Source: JAABTH01 sp964390725
GTDB lineage: Bacteria > Bacillota > Dethiobacteria > DTU022
NCBI GenBank assembly: GCA_964390725.1
Contig: CAYMIW010000049.1
Location: 1-20,305 of the forward strand
Reading direction: 5' to 3'
Length of the DNA stretch: 20,305 nucleotides
Shown here: piece by piece, positions 14,427 to 20,305 of the stretch
How positions within the stretch are numbered: the stretch's first letter is position 1
How the letters are laid out: the number at the start of each line of letters is the position of its first letter
Position numbers and translations under genes: made by a program
Notes under the pieces: model-generated
Seen by the model: the letters and a program-made list of their open reading frames with translations, nothing else
Database searches by the model: none
Told to the model about the DNA's origin: nothing

Positions 14427-14436
14427 CTCGTTTTTC

Positions 14437-16047
14437 TTACTTTTCTCTAACTTGACGCAGGTCTATTCTGTAAGGATCGATGTAGTCTGCCCCTTCAATA
14501 TTGTCACGCACTGCAAATTGGCGGGCGAACTGAAGCAGCATAGCAAATGCGGTATCGTCATCCATCATCATTTGTATTTCTTCAAGATACTGGGCACGAA
14601 TATCTGGATCAACTTCTACAGCAGTCTTGCGGCCTAGTTCGGCAAGCTCAGGATTCATTTCTGTGGTCCAGTTTGCGCGTAAACCTACAGAGTTGCCTGG
14701 TAGAAATGCCAGCTGGTTGTTTGGATCCGGGTAATCAGGGCCCCAGTACCAAAGTGAGAATGCCTGTTGTCCGGAACGGTAAGGATCAAGTGCCACCATT
14801 ATATCGCTTGTAACTATTTCGGTAGTGATACCGATATCTAAAAGGTCATTCTGTATTTTTTGGGCTAGTGTGGGCAGGTCAAGTCCTTCTACTGATACAG
14901 TAGGTACTTCGAGGGTAACGGAAAATCCCTCCGGGTACCCCGCTTGTTCCATTAGTGCTTGTGCCGCTTCAACATCACGGGCAGTATTTGGATCTCTTGG
15001 TGGAACTGTGCCTAAGAAGCCAATTTGGAAGGGAGCCACAGGTGTAACGGCACCTTCACCGGCGAGAGCCTGAATTTCTTTGTAATCGAGGGCCAGGCGA
15101 ACTGCTTTTTGAACATCAGGATTGGCCATGGGGCCACCCACTGCAGGGTCTCTGTTCATTAACAGAAATGATATGGTCATCGATTGGGCGCTCAGTATAT
15201 CAACACCTTCAACACCAGATAGCTGTTTTACATGCTCAGGTCCGAGATTAAAAGCAATATCAATATCACCTTTTTGCAGCATCATTAACTGGGTTCCCGG
15301 ATCGGCAATACTTTTCAGGGAAATTCTGTCGTAATATGGTGCCTCGCCCCAGTAATTATCATTACGGACCAAGACAACTTCAACAGCTGGGTCATATGAT
15401 TCGATCATGTAAGGGCCGGAACCTGCCGAGTTGTTATCAAACCATAGCTTGGCTGTATCATTTTGCGCATCGTTGGAAGCACCGTGCTCCATTGCGAGAG
15501 CGCTGTCAATAGCAGCAAAAGCATTATAGGTGAGCTTAACCAGGAAAGAAGCATCCGGCTCTGTCAGGGTAATTATGACAGTTTCATCATCAGGTGCCTC
15601 GATCGAAGCTATATCTTTAGCCATAAATGCACCGTTGCCATCCAGACTGATCATCCGTTCGATGCTCCACTTTACATCTTCTGATGTCAGTGGGTTTCCG
15701 CTGGCGAAGTTAATACCGGGGCGCAGTTTAAAAGTATAAACAAGCCCGTCTTCGCTTACTTCATGACTTTCAGCAATACCGTATTTTGGAACATCGATGG
15801 TGTCAACAAAATGCACCAGAGTTTCATAGACAGGATTTAATACCATCATTCCGTAAAGCTCATATGCCAGACCTGGATCAAAGGTGTTGTAGTCTGGATC
15901 TACAGCAACAATAAGCTGTTTTATTTCATCAGTAGTTTCTGTTGGCGCACCTTCGCCCTGATCCTGCTCTCCAGTTCCGCATCCTCCTGCTAAAAAAGCA
16001 ACCACAATCAAGATAGCAATTACCGGAAGCAATTTCTTTTTAACCAT
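14437..16047 (-). CDS. Extracellular solute-binding lipoprotein, family 5 (SBP_bac_5)
   Basis: The start is ATG 16047, with GGAGG eight bases upstream; the frame is open 25 codons further, but that part overlaps no ribosome site and would hide the signal peptide. The 536-residue protein begins MVKKKLLPVIAILIVV with the lipobox ending AGGC (C23), so it is anchored to the outer face of the membrane. An acidic linker (26-45) follows. Family-5 features include FDPGLAYELYGMMVLNPVYETL, TFKLRPGINFASGNPLTSEDVKWSIERM and NDNYWGEAPYYDRI. Typical ligands are oligopeptides, dipeptides, nickel or opines, and the pocket cannot be read by eye. It lies downstream of both ATPase genes and upstream of both permease genes, an uncommon order. 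Confidence 0.93.
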   Translation of the reverse strand: MVKKKLLPVIAILIVVAFLAGGCGTGEQDQGEGAPTETTDEIKQLIVAVDPDYNTFDPGLAYELYGMMVLNPVYETLVHFVDTIDVPKYGIAESHEVSEDGLVYTFKLRPGINFASGNPLTSEDVKWSIERMISLDGNGAFMAKDIASIEAPDDETVIITLTEPDASFLVKLTYNAFAAIDSALAMEHGASNDAQNDTAKLWFDNNSAGSGPYMIESYDPAVEVVLVRNDNYWGEAPYYDRISLKSIADPGTQLMMLQKGDIDIAFNLGPEHVKQLSGVEGVDILSAQSMTISFLLMNRDPAVGGPMANPDVQKAVRLALDYKEIQALAGEGAVTPVAPFQIGFLGTVPPRDPNTARDVEAAQALMEQAGYPEGFSVTLEVPTVSVEGLDLPTLAQKIQNDLLDIGITTEIVTSDIMVALDPYRSGQQAFSLWYWGPDYPDPNNQLAFLPGNSVGLRANWTTEMNPELAELGRKTAVEVDPDIRAQYLEEIQMMMDDDTAFAMLLQFARQFAVRDNIEGADYIDPYRIDLRQVREK

Positions 16048-16099
16048 ACCGTTAACCTCCATTTTGATACTTTTGTATTTTTTAAAACTGGTACTTTTA

Positions 16100-16136
16100 G
16101 ATGTGTTTGCACACCTTCTCACGTGGTTTACACATC
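16100..16136 (-). repeat. Inverted repeat between ATPase F and binding-protein genes
   Basis: Arms GATGTGT (16100-16106) and ACACATC (16130-16136) pair perfectly around 23 bases. They lie in the 110-bp gap upstream of the binding-protein gene. No T-run follows on the operon strand, so this is a transcript structure or regulatory dyad of unknown role. Confidence 0.4.
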
Positions 16137-16157
16137 AATATGCAATGTCCCACATTA

Positions 16158-17123
16158 TCAAGCAAAATGACAGGCGACCATATGTCCGGGTTTTTTCTGG
16201 ACGAGAGGTGGTTCCACCTGTAGACAAATGCTATCAACTTGAGGGCATCTTGTATGAAAACGGCAGCCTGCCGGCGGGTTAGCCGGACTGGGCACGTCTC
16301 CCCTGAGAATAATTCTTTCTTTGCGCTGACTTGGGTCGACCACCGGGATTGCTGATATGAGCGCCATGGTGTAGGGATGCAGTGTGTTTTTGTATACATC
16401 CGAATGGCTACCTATTTCTACTAATTTGCCGAGATACATAACACCAACACGGTCGCTTATATGATGAATGACACTAAGATTATGTGAAATAAACAAGTAG
16501 GTAAGTTTAAATGTTTTTTGTAAGCTTTCAAGTAAATTTACTATTTGGGCTTGAATAGATACGTCAAGCGCTGAAACCGCTTCATCACAAACCACCAGGC
16601 TGGGATTTAGAACCAGTGCTCTTGCTATTCCCACTCTCTGTTTTTGCCCGCCGGACATTTCGTGCGGATAGCGGCTGAGGTGGTATGATGAAAGCCCAAC
16701 ATAATCCAGCAGTTCGGCTATTTTTTTTAGTCCTTCTTTTTTACTCCCTACCTGATGAATATGAAGTGGTTCATATAAAATCTGGGCTACCGTTTTTCTG
16801 GGGTTTAAAGAAGCGCTCGGATCCTGAAAAATAAATTGCATCTTTTTGCGAACATTTTTAAGTTGGCGTCTGTTAAGTTTATTGATATTTTGATCCTTAA
16901 AAAAGATCTGTCCGGCAGTGGGGCTATAAAGACCCATGATGCTCCTTCCAAGGGTGCTTTTGCCGCAACCCGATTCACCGACCAGGCCCAGAGTTTCACC
17001 GGCATATACACTAAAGGAAACATCATCAACAGCTTTGATATATTTTGGTCTGAACGCAAAGCTGCCTTCCGAATGGAAATACTGCTTAAGTTTTTCAACC
17101 CTCACTATAGCCCTGTCACACAC
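16158..17123 (-). CDS. ABC transporter ATPase, OppF/DppF family
   Basis: The 321-residue ATPase has Walker A GESGCGKST (49-57), the Q-loop at FIFQDPSASLNPR, signature MSGGQ (156-160), Walker B LVVCDEAVSALD (176-187) and the switch histidine in LFISHNLSV. It ends with the oligo_HPY domain, PAGCRFHTRCPQVDSICLQ, whose spaced cysteines can bind an iron-sulfur cluster in this family. The start is GTG 17123, seven bases after AGGAGG (17131-17136). An ATG two bases upstream is out of frame and stops after six codons. It forms a heterodimer with the OppD-type ATPase encoded just upstream and powers the OppB/OppC pore. Confidence 0.93.
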   Translation of the reverse strand: MCDRAIVRVEKLKQYFHSEGSFAFRPKYIKAVDDVSFSVYAGETLGLVGESGCGKSTLGRSIMGLYSPTAGQIFFKDQNINKLNRRQLKNVRKKMQFIFQDPSASLNPRKTVAQILYEPLHIHQVGSKKEGLKKIAELLDYVGLSSYHLSRYPHEMSGGQKQRVGIARALVLNPSLVVCDEAVSALDVSIQAQIVNLLESLQKTFKLTYLFISHNLSVIHHISDRVGVMYLGKLVEIGSHSDVYKNTLHPYTMALISAIPVVDPSQRKERIILRGDVPSPANPPAGCRFHTRCPQVDSICLQVEPPLVQKKPGHMVACHFA

Positions 17124-17156
17124 ATTCTATCCTCCTAGCATAGTTACAAAGTATCT

Positions 17157-18149
17157 CTATACATACCTCCAGCAACGAACTTCCCCACCCCCCGTTACTT
17201 CATACAAGTCAGGACTTTTCTCTTTGCAAATACTCATTGCGTAAGAGCATCTCGGCTGGAAACTGCACCCAACAGGCATGTTGAACGGGCTAGGTACAGT
17301 TCCTTCGATGGCAACAAGCTTGGTTTTCTCTTTACCAATCTTCGGTATTGACCGCAACAGTCCCTCGGTGTAAGGGTGATACGGTTTTGTGAATAAAGCA
17401 CTTGTTGAGTTATTCTCGACCACCTGACCTGCGTACATTACCGCCACGCGGTCACATATTTCTGCTACAATGCCCAGGTCGTGGGTGATCAGAATTATTG
17501 CTGTATTTATCTCCTGGCGTAGCTGCATCATTAAATCCAAAATTTGTGCCTGTATCGTAACATCTAGAGCAGTTGTAGGTTCATCAGCTAAAAGAAGCTT
17601 GGGCCGACAGGCCAGAGCCATGGCAATCATGATTCTTTGCCGCATTCCGCCCGAAAGTTGATGGGGGTATTCCTTAAACCGCTGAGCCGGAAGTGGTATT
17701 CCCACAAGTTGCATCAATTCATGCACCCGCTCAGAAGCCTGCTTTTTACCATAATTTTGGTGGGTTAAAAGCGGCTCCATGATCTGCCGTCCACATGTAT
17801 GAATCGGGTTCAATGATGTCATCGGTTCCTGAAAGATCATAGAAATATCATTGCCGCGAATATTCCTCATGTCTTCATCCGGAATTTTCAGTAGATCTTT
17901 GTTGTTATAAATAATCTGGCCGTTGACTATTTCACCGGGAGGATTGGGAATCAGTTGCATAATTGAAAGAGCGGTTACACTTTTACCACTGCCACTTTCA
18001 CCGACTATTCCCAAAGCCTCGTCAGGCTGTAATCTCAGGTCTACATTACGAACAGCGTTATGAACGCCTTCTACTGTCCTAAACCGGACGGTAAGGTTCT
18101 TTAACTCCAACAAACTGTTGTTATTTCTTTCTCTGCTATTTATCATCAT
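17157..18149 (-). CDS. ABC transporter ATPase, OppD/DppD family
   Basis: The 330-residue ATPase has Walker A GESGSGKS (50-57), the Q-loop at MIFQEPMTSLNP, signature LSGGM (165-169), Walker B LLLADEPTTALD (185-196) and the switch histidine in ILITHDLGI. The C-terminal oligo_HPY domain has PVGCSFQPRCSYAMSICKEKSPDL with cluster-type cysteines. ATG 18149 has only a weak GAGACAG ribosome site, and a second ATG follows directly. A 6-bp hairpin lies just upstream (18161-18177) and might affect initiation. It is the first transporter gene after the cupin gene, 100 bp away. Confidence 0.93.
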   Translation of the reverse strand: MMINSRERNNNSLLELKNLTVRFRTVEGVHNAVRNVDLRLQPDEALGIVGESGSGKSVTALSIMQLIPNPPGEIVNGQIIYNNKDLLKIPDEDMRNIRGNDISMIFQEPMTSLNPIHTCGRQIMEPLLTHQNYGKKQASERVHELMQLVGIPLPAQRFKEYPHQLSGGMRQRIMIAMALACRPKLLLADEPTTALDVTIQAQILDLMMQLRQEINTAIILITHDLGIVAEICDRVAVMYAGQVVENNSTSALFTKPYHPYTEGLLRSIPKIGKEKTKLVAIEGTVPSPFNMPVGCSFQPRCSYAMSICKEKSPDLYEVTGGGEVRCWRYV

Positions 18150-18160
18150 ATCTGTCTCAC

Positions 18161-18181
18161 AATCGGCAAGCCCGATTTTTT
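18161..18181 (+). terminator. Small terminator-like hairpin reading rightward
   Basis: Arms AATCGG (18161-18166) and CCGATT (18172-18177) enclose five bases and are followed on the plus strand by TTTT. No plus-strand gene ends here, so it would only stop antisense transcripts. Seen from the operon strand it is a hairpin 12 bases before the ATPase start and may tune translation. Confidence 0.4.
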
Positions 18182-18249
18182 ATAACCTTAATTCTAATAA
18201 CAGGACATCTTCAATTGTGCTTTCAAACTTTCAAACCCCGGCTTTCAGA

Positions 18250-18579
18250 TTAAACCAAGACCCATATTAATTCACAATCTTCACTGCCCACATTTTCACA
18301 ACGATGTTCTTGGCCGGCTGGAATGAAAGAATAATCACCAGCCTTTACATAAGAGCTCTCATTATTAGAAAAAACTTTTAGACTTCCTTTTATGATATAC
18401 GAAAACTCATTCTGTTCATGAGCCCCAAAGCCATGTCGGGGAATTTTTGCGTTCTGTCGAATTACTGCTTTGCCAAAGGTTACTTTTTTGTCAGTGTTAC
18501 TTGATTCTTCAAACGCAAGCTGCATCAGGTAACCTTCATGAGTGGTTGTATCTAATTTGCTGTCACTGATTATTTTCAT
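18250..18579 (-). CDS. Small cupin-domain protein
   Basis: The 109-residue protein is a single cupin_2 barrel. It contains HGFGAHEQNEFSYIIKGSLKVF (the HxnxxE-like motif 1 with H50, H54 and E58) and AGDYSFIPAGQEH (motif 2, ending H93). The metal-binding set looks mostly intact. ATG 18579 follows GGAGACAGGAA. Single-cupin proteins may be isomerases, dioxygenases or ligand-binding modules, and the sequence does not say which. It lies between the XRE-cupin regulator gene and the transporter ATPase genes, so it probably acts on, or senses, the transported compound. Confidence 0.85.
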   Translation of the reverse strand: MKIISDSKLDTTTHEGYLMQLAFEESSNTDKKVTFGKAVIRQNAKIPRHGFGAHEQNEFSYIIKGSLKVFSNNESSYVKAGDYSFIPAGQEHRCENVGSEDCELIWVLV

Positions 18580-18639
18580 TTCCTGTCTCCATTCAATTTT
18601 TAAGTATGTATAAATACTGGGATATATTCAACACTATTC

Positions 18640-19182
18640 TTAAAACAGAAACTGTGTTAAAACGTAAAGTAGCTTCAATTCTGAATCACTATTGCTCGAT
18701 ACGCAGTGCTCCAATGTTGAAGGATAATGGATTGACTCACCCTTGCTGACAATATACTTTTGACCATCAACTGTAATTAACGCTTCACCCTCAAGGACAT
18801 AAACGAACTCTTCTCCTTTATGAGCAATCGCTTCAGTATTCACAACGCCTGGTTTATAGACACTGACAATTGCTTCAAGTAAGCGACCATCAAAAATGCC
18901 GCTAAGGCGCTTATGGCTGGTGCCGGACCCACCGATGTCAACGTTTTGCTGTTCTTCTAATTTCCTTGCATATACTGTATTTTCTTCATCCGGAAAAAGA
19001 TTTTTTATTGATACACCAAGTGCAGAGGCAATTTTCTTCAAAGAAGTGATCGTCATGTTCGACTCACCTCTTTCAACCTGCGAAAGAAAACTTGCCGATA
19101 AGCCTGTTTTTTTACTGAGGTTTTGCAGGGTTATTTTTTTCGCTAAGCGAATTTTTCGGATCATTCTGCTGACTTCATCCAT
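18640..19182 (-). CDS. XRE-family regulator with C-terminal cupin sensor
   Basis: The 180-residue protein has an N-terminal HTH (residues 7-63: IRLAKKITLQNLSKKTGLSASFLSQVERGESNMTITSLKKIASALGV). A cupin domain (about 105-178) includes EAIAHKGEEFVYVLEGEALITVDGQKYIVSKGESIHYPSTLEH. This PuuR-like layout is common in regulators of amine, amino-acid or peptide uptake, where the cupin binds the ligand. ATG 19182 follows AGAGG. It leads an operon that continues into a small cupin and the oppDF-A-BC-type genes, all on one strand. Two dyads (19201-19217 and about 19230-19246) lie at its promoter, so autoregulation of the transporter operon is likely. Confidence 0.9.
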   Translation of the reverse strand: MDEVSRMIRKIRLAKKITLQNLSKKTGLSASFLSQVERGESNMTITSLKKIASALGVSIKNLFPDEENTVYARKLEEQQNVDIGGSGTSHKRLSGIFDGRLLEAIVSVYKPGVVNTEAIAHKGEEFVYVLEGEALITVDGQKYIVSKGESIHYPSTLEHCVSSNSDSELKLLYVLTQFLF

Positions 19183-19200
19183 GGTTGTTGCCTCTTAAAT

Positions 19201-19254
19201 TTACAGCACAGCTGTAATTTTATCTAATATAACAGTTGTGTTGAAATATATCAA
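19201..19254 (-). promoter_or_regulatory. Promoter and dyad operators of the XRE-cupin/transporter operon
   Basis: On the minus strand there is TTGATA (19249-19254), a 17-bp spacer and TATATT (19226-19231). Just downstream is the perfect dyad TTACAGC-ACA-GCTGTAA (19201-19217). A weaker copy, TAACAG-TTGTG-TTGAAA (19230-19246), overlaps the spacer, so a repressor on both would block the polymerase. The binding protein is presumably the XRE-cupin regulator. Confidence 0.75.
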
Positions 19255-19283
19255 GAACATTCACAAACTCAAACAGAATAAAA

Positions 19284-19310
19284 CACAGGGAGACGGTTCT
19301 TTTGTTGATT
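19284..19310. repeat. REP-like repeat, GACGGTTCTTTTG type
   Basis: The core is CACAGGGAGACGGTTCTTTT followed by GTTGATT. Related, more degenerate copies lie at 2749-2770 and 12488-12514. It is adjacent to a second REP-like type at 19325-19357, as expected for paired REP units. Confidence 0.6.
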
Positions 19311-19324
19311 GTTGTTATTCCGTA

Positions 19325-19357
19325 GTTGTCAAGGGGACGGGGTTATTGACAACTTTT
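19325..19357. repeat. REP-like repeat, copy B, with perfect hairpin arms
   Basis: Arms GTTGTCAA (19325-19332) and TTGACAAC (19346-19353) pair perfectly over 8 bp around the G-rich loop GGGGACGGGGTTA. The unit matches 7599-7631 at 29 of 33 positions. It lies in an intergenic region, as REP elements usually do. Confidence 0.75.
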
Positions 19358-19463
19358 TCAAAGAGGGTTGTCAGAAACTTCCAAGATGTTGAGATGGATT
19401 CTCCACTGAGTGATTTCTAGATGCATTCTTTTTTATGGGGATGGCTTGATCGCTTAAAAATCC

Positions 19464-19492
19464 TTGACAAATTTGAGCAGGTGCTGTAAATT
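19464..19492 (+). promoter_or_regulatory. trpB: Promoter of the T-box/trpB transcript
   Basis: There is a perfect -35 TTGACA (19464-19469), a 17-bp spacer and a -10 TAAATT (19487-19492, 4 of 6 to consensus). Transcription would begin near 19500, just ahead of the T-box Stem I. Confidence 0.7.
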
Positions 19493-19504
19493 GAAGAAAC
19501 ATAA

Positions 19505-19785
19505 TCGAAAACTGTTGATTGAGAAGAGTACATACAACAGTTTGCTTTGCAGAGAATTGCCGGTGGTGAAAAGGCAATAAGCAGCGTTGTATGGAATGGA
19601 CTCATGAAGGTGGTAGGAAGGTCTCGGAAAGAGGCTGGTAATGACCAACGGGATTTCCGCCCGTTATCAAGGGAATTCGTATGATAGTACGAAAATGAGT
19701 GGATGCAATTGCATCAATTTAGGTGGCACCGCAGAAGTGATAAGCTTTTGTCCTGGAAAAAAGGGCAAAAGCTTTTTATATTTTA
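19505..19785 (+). promoter_or_regulatory. Tryptophan T-box leader (tRNA-Trp sensing riboswitch)
   Basis: Stem I: TGAG (19520-19523) pairs with CTCA (19601-19604). The specifier loop is AAGAGTA opposite GAATGGA, with the specifier codon UGG (Trp) at 19597-19599. Above it CATACAAC (19531-19538) pairs with GTTGTATG (19586-19593), and the distal part has AGAGAATTGCC with a GGTGGTG loop. The T-box sequence AGGTGGCACCGCAG (19721-19734) contains UGGC (19724-19727), which would pair with the GCCA end of tRNA-Trp (discriminator G). Between them lies a 14-bp palindrome, GATGCAATTGCATC (19702-19715). Uncharged tRNA-Trp should stabilise the antiterminator and turn on trpB. The tertiary structure was not computed. 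Confidence 0.93.
19742..19785 (+). terminator. Regulated terminator of the T-box leader
   Basis: Arms AAGCTTTTGTCCT (19742-19754) and AGGGCAAAAGCTT (19762-19774) form a 13-bp stem with one G-U pair and a 7-base loop. A T-rich tract, TTTTTATATTTT, follows. Its 5' arm follows directly after the T-box sequence, allowing the alternative antiterminator fold. Confidence 0.9.
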
Positions 19786-19826
19786 CGGGCTGGAGAAATA
19801 ATAAATATTACCGGGGAGTGTATGGT

Positions 19827-20305
19827 ATGAAAAAAGGAAGATTCGGCATTTTTGGAGGGCAATATATTCCGGAAACGTTGATTAAAGCGGTAAAGGAGCT
19901 TGAAGAGGCATACGAATATTATGCCAATGACCTCGACTTTCAGGATGAGCTAAATGGTTTACTTAATAATTACGCAGGTAGGCCATCGCGCTTATATTAT
20001 GCAGAACAGATGACCAGGGATTTGGGAGGGGCAAAGATCTATCTCAAAAGAGAAGATTTGAACCATACCGGATCACATAAAATTAACAATGTCTTGGGGC
20101 AGGTTCTGCTGGCGAAGCGGATGGGGAAGAAACGGGTAATCGCTGAAACAGGGGCAGGTCAGCACGGGGTTGCTACTGCTACAGCAGCGGCTCTGATGGA
20201 TATGATCTGTGATATTTACATGGGGAAGGAAGATATGGAGCGTCAATCTTTAAATGTTTTTCGCATGGAGCTGCTTGGTGCCACTGTTCATCCGGTAACC
20301 AGCGG
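19827..20305 (+). CDS. trpB: Tryptophan synthase beta chain (partial, runs off the window)
   Basis: The first 159 residues are present: GRFGIFGGQYIPETL at the start, then YLKREDLNHTGSHKINN with the PLP lysine K85, and AETGAGQHGVATATAAAL with catalytic E107. The enzyme condenses indole and serine to tryptophan, normally in an alpha2-beta2 complex with TrpA. This is the TrpB1-type start rather than the longer TrpB2. ATG 19827 follows GGGGAG (19813-19818); an ATG five bases earlier hits a stop at once. It is the first gene after the Trp T-box, with no other trp gene upstream in the window. Confidence 0.97.
   Translation, partial: MKKGRFGIFGGQYIPETLIKAVKELEEAYEYYANDLDFQDELNGLLNNYAGRPSRLYYAEQMTRDLGGAKIYLKREDLNHTGSHKINNVLGQVLLAKRMGKKRVIAETGAGQHGVATATAAALMDMICDIYMGKEDMERQSLNVFRMELLGATVHPVTS

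Larger units (their letters stand above)
19255..19463. other. Intergenic stretch between divergent operons
   Basis: It contains two REP-like units (19284-19310 and 19325-19357) and otherwise no conserved reading frame or RNA motif that I can see. The open frames on the minus strand between 19371 and 19648 overlap the T-box leader, have no good ribosome site and resemble nothing known. Confidence 0.55.

Noticed and set aside
19371..19648. Several overlapping minus-strand open frames of 60-70 codons
   Set aside because: They lie opposite the T-box leader and its promoter, whose RNA structure explains the sequence.
1..20305. CRISPR arrays, tRNA or rRNA genes, phage genes
   Set aside because: No regularly spaced repeats, cloverleaf sequences, rRNA motifs or phage structural genes were seen on either strand.

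Overview
The window looks like a chromosomal stretch of a low-to-moderate G+C, Gram-positive (Firmicutes/Clostridia-type) bacterium. The evidence is a tryptophan T-box leader, a GntR/MocR regulator, an opp/dpp-type operon with a lipoprotein binding protein, strong AGGAGG ribosome sites, and dispersed 'GGGGACGG' repeats of the kind found with REP-associated transposases in such genomes. No database search was possible, so the taxon is an inference.

Positions 1-3110 are a mobile, decaying zone. A probable insertion-sequence end (1-76) abuts a DUF4256 gene that lost its N-terminal half and also carries a nonsense codon. A small XRE regulator/membrane-protein pair follows. Next comes an intact-looking IS3-family element (about 1454-2752) with a frameshift signal, and then the scrambled remains of a RAYT transposase (2809-3110).

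Positions 3111-5928 hold a MerR regulator, then a textbook MerR-type promoter (19-bp spacer, perfect dyad) reading into a cysteine hydrolase and an M20 amidohydrolase that are translationally coupled. Positions 5993-7517 (minus strand) are a PadR regulator and a BtrH-like protein. Positions 7902-9181 (minus) hold a glycerophosphodiesterase-like gene and a small membrane ORF. In both, the ribosome-bound or plausible ATG is one base out of frame across an A-run. Positions 9299-12487 hold a solo B3/B4 tRNA-editing-type domain protein and an EamA exporter, divergent from a MocR-type regulator.

Positions 12517-19182 (minus) form a peptide/nickel-type ABC operon in the order XRE-cupin regulator, cupin, ATPase D, ATPase F, binding lipoprotein, permease B, permease C. 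It has a strong promoter with dyad operators at its head and an internal hairpin after the binding-protein gene. Divergently, a complete Trp T-box (specifier UGG, acceptor-pairing UGGC, terminator) precedes trpB, which runs off the window end.

The most unusual points are the MerR/hydrolase/amidohydrolase unit, the MocR/exporter/B3-B4 unit, the paired homopolymer start disruptions, and the dispersed REP-like repeats with a decayed RAYT.
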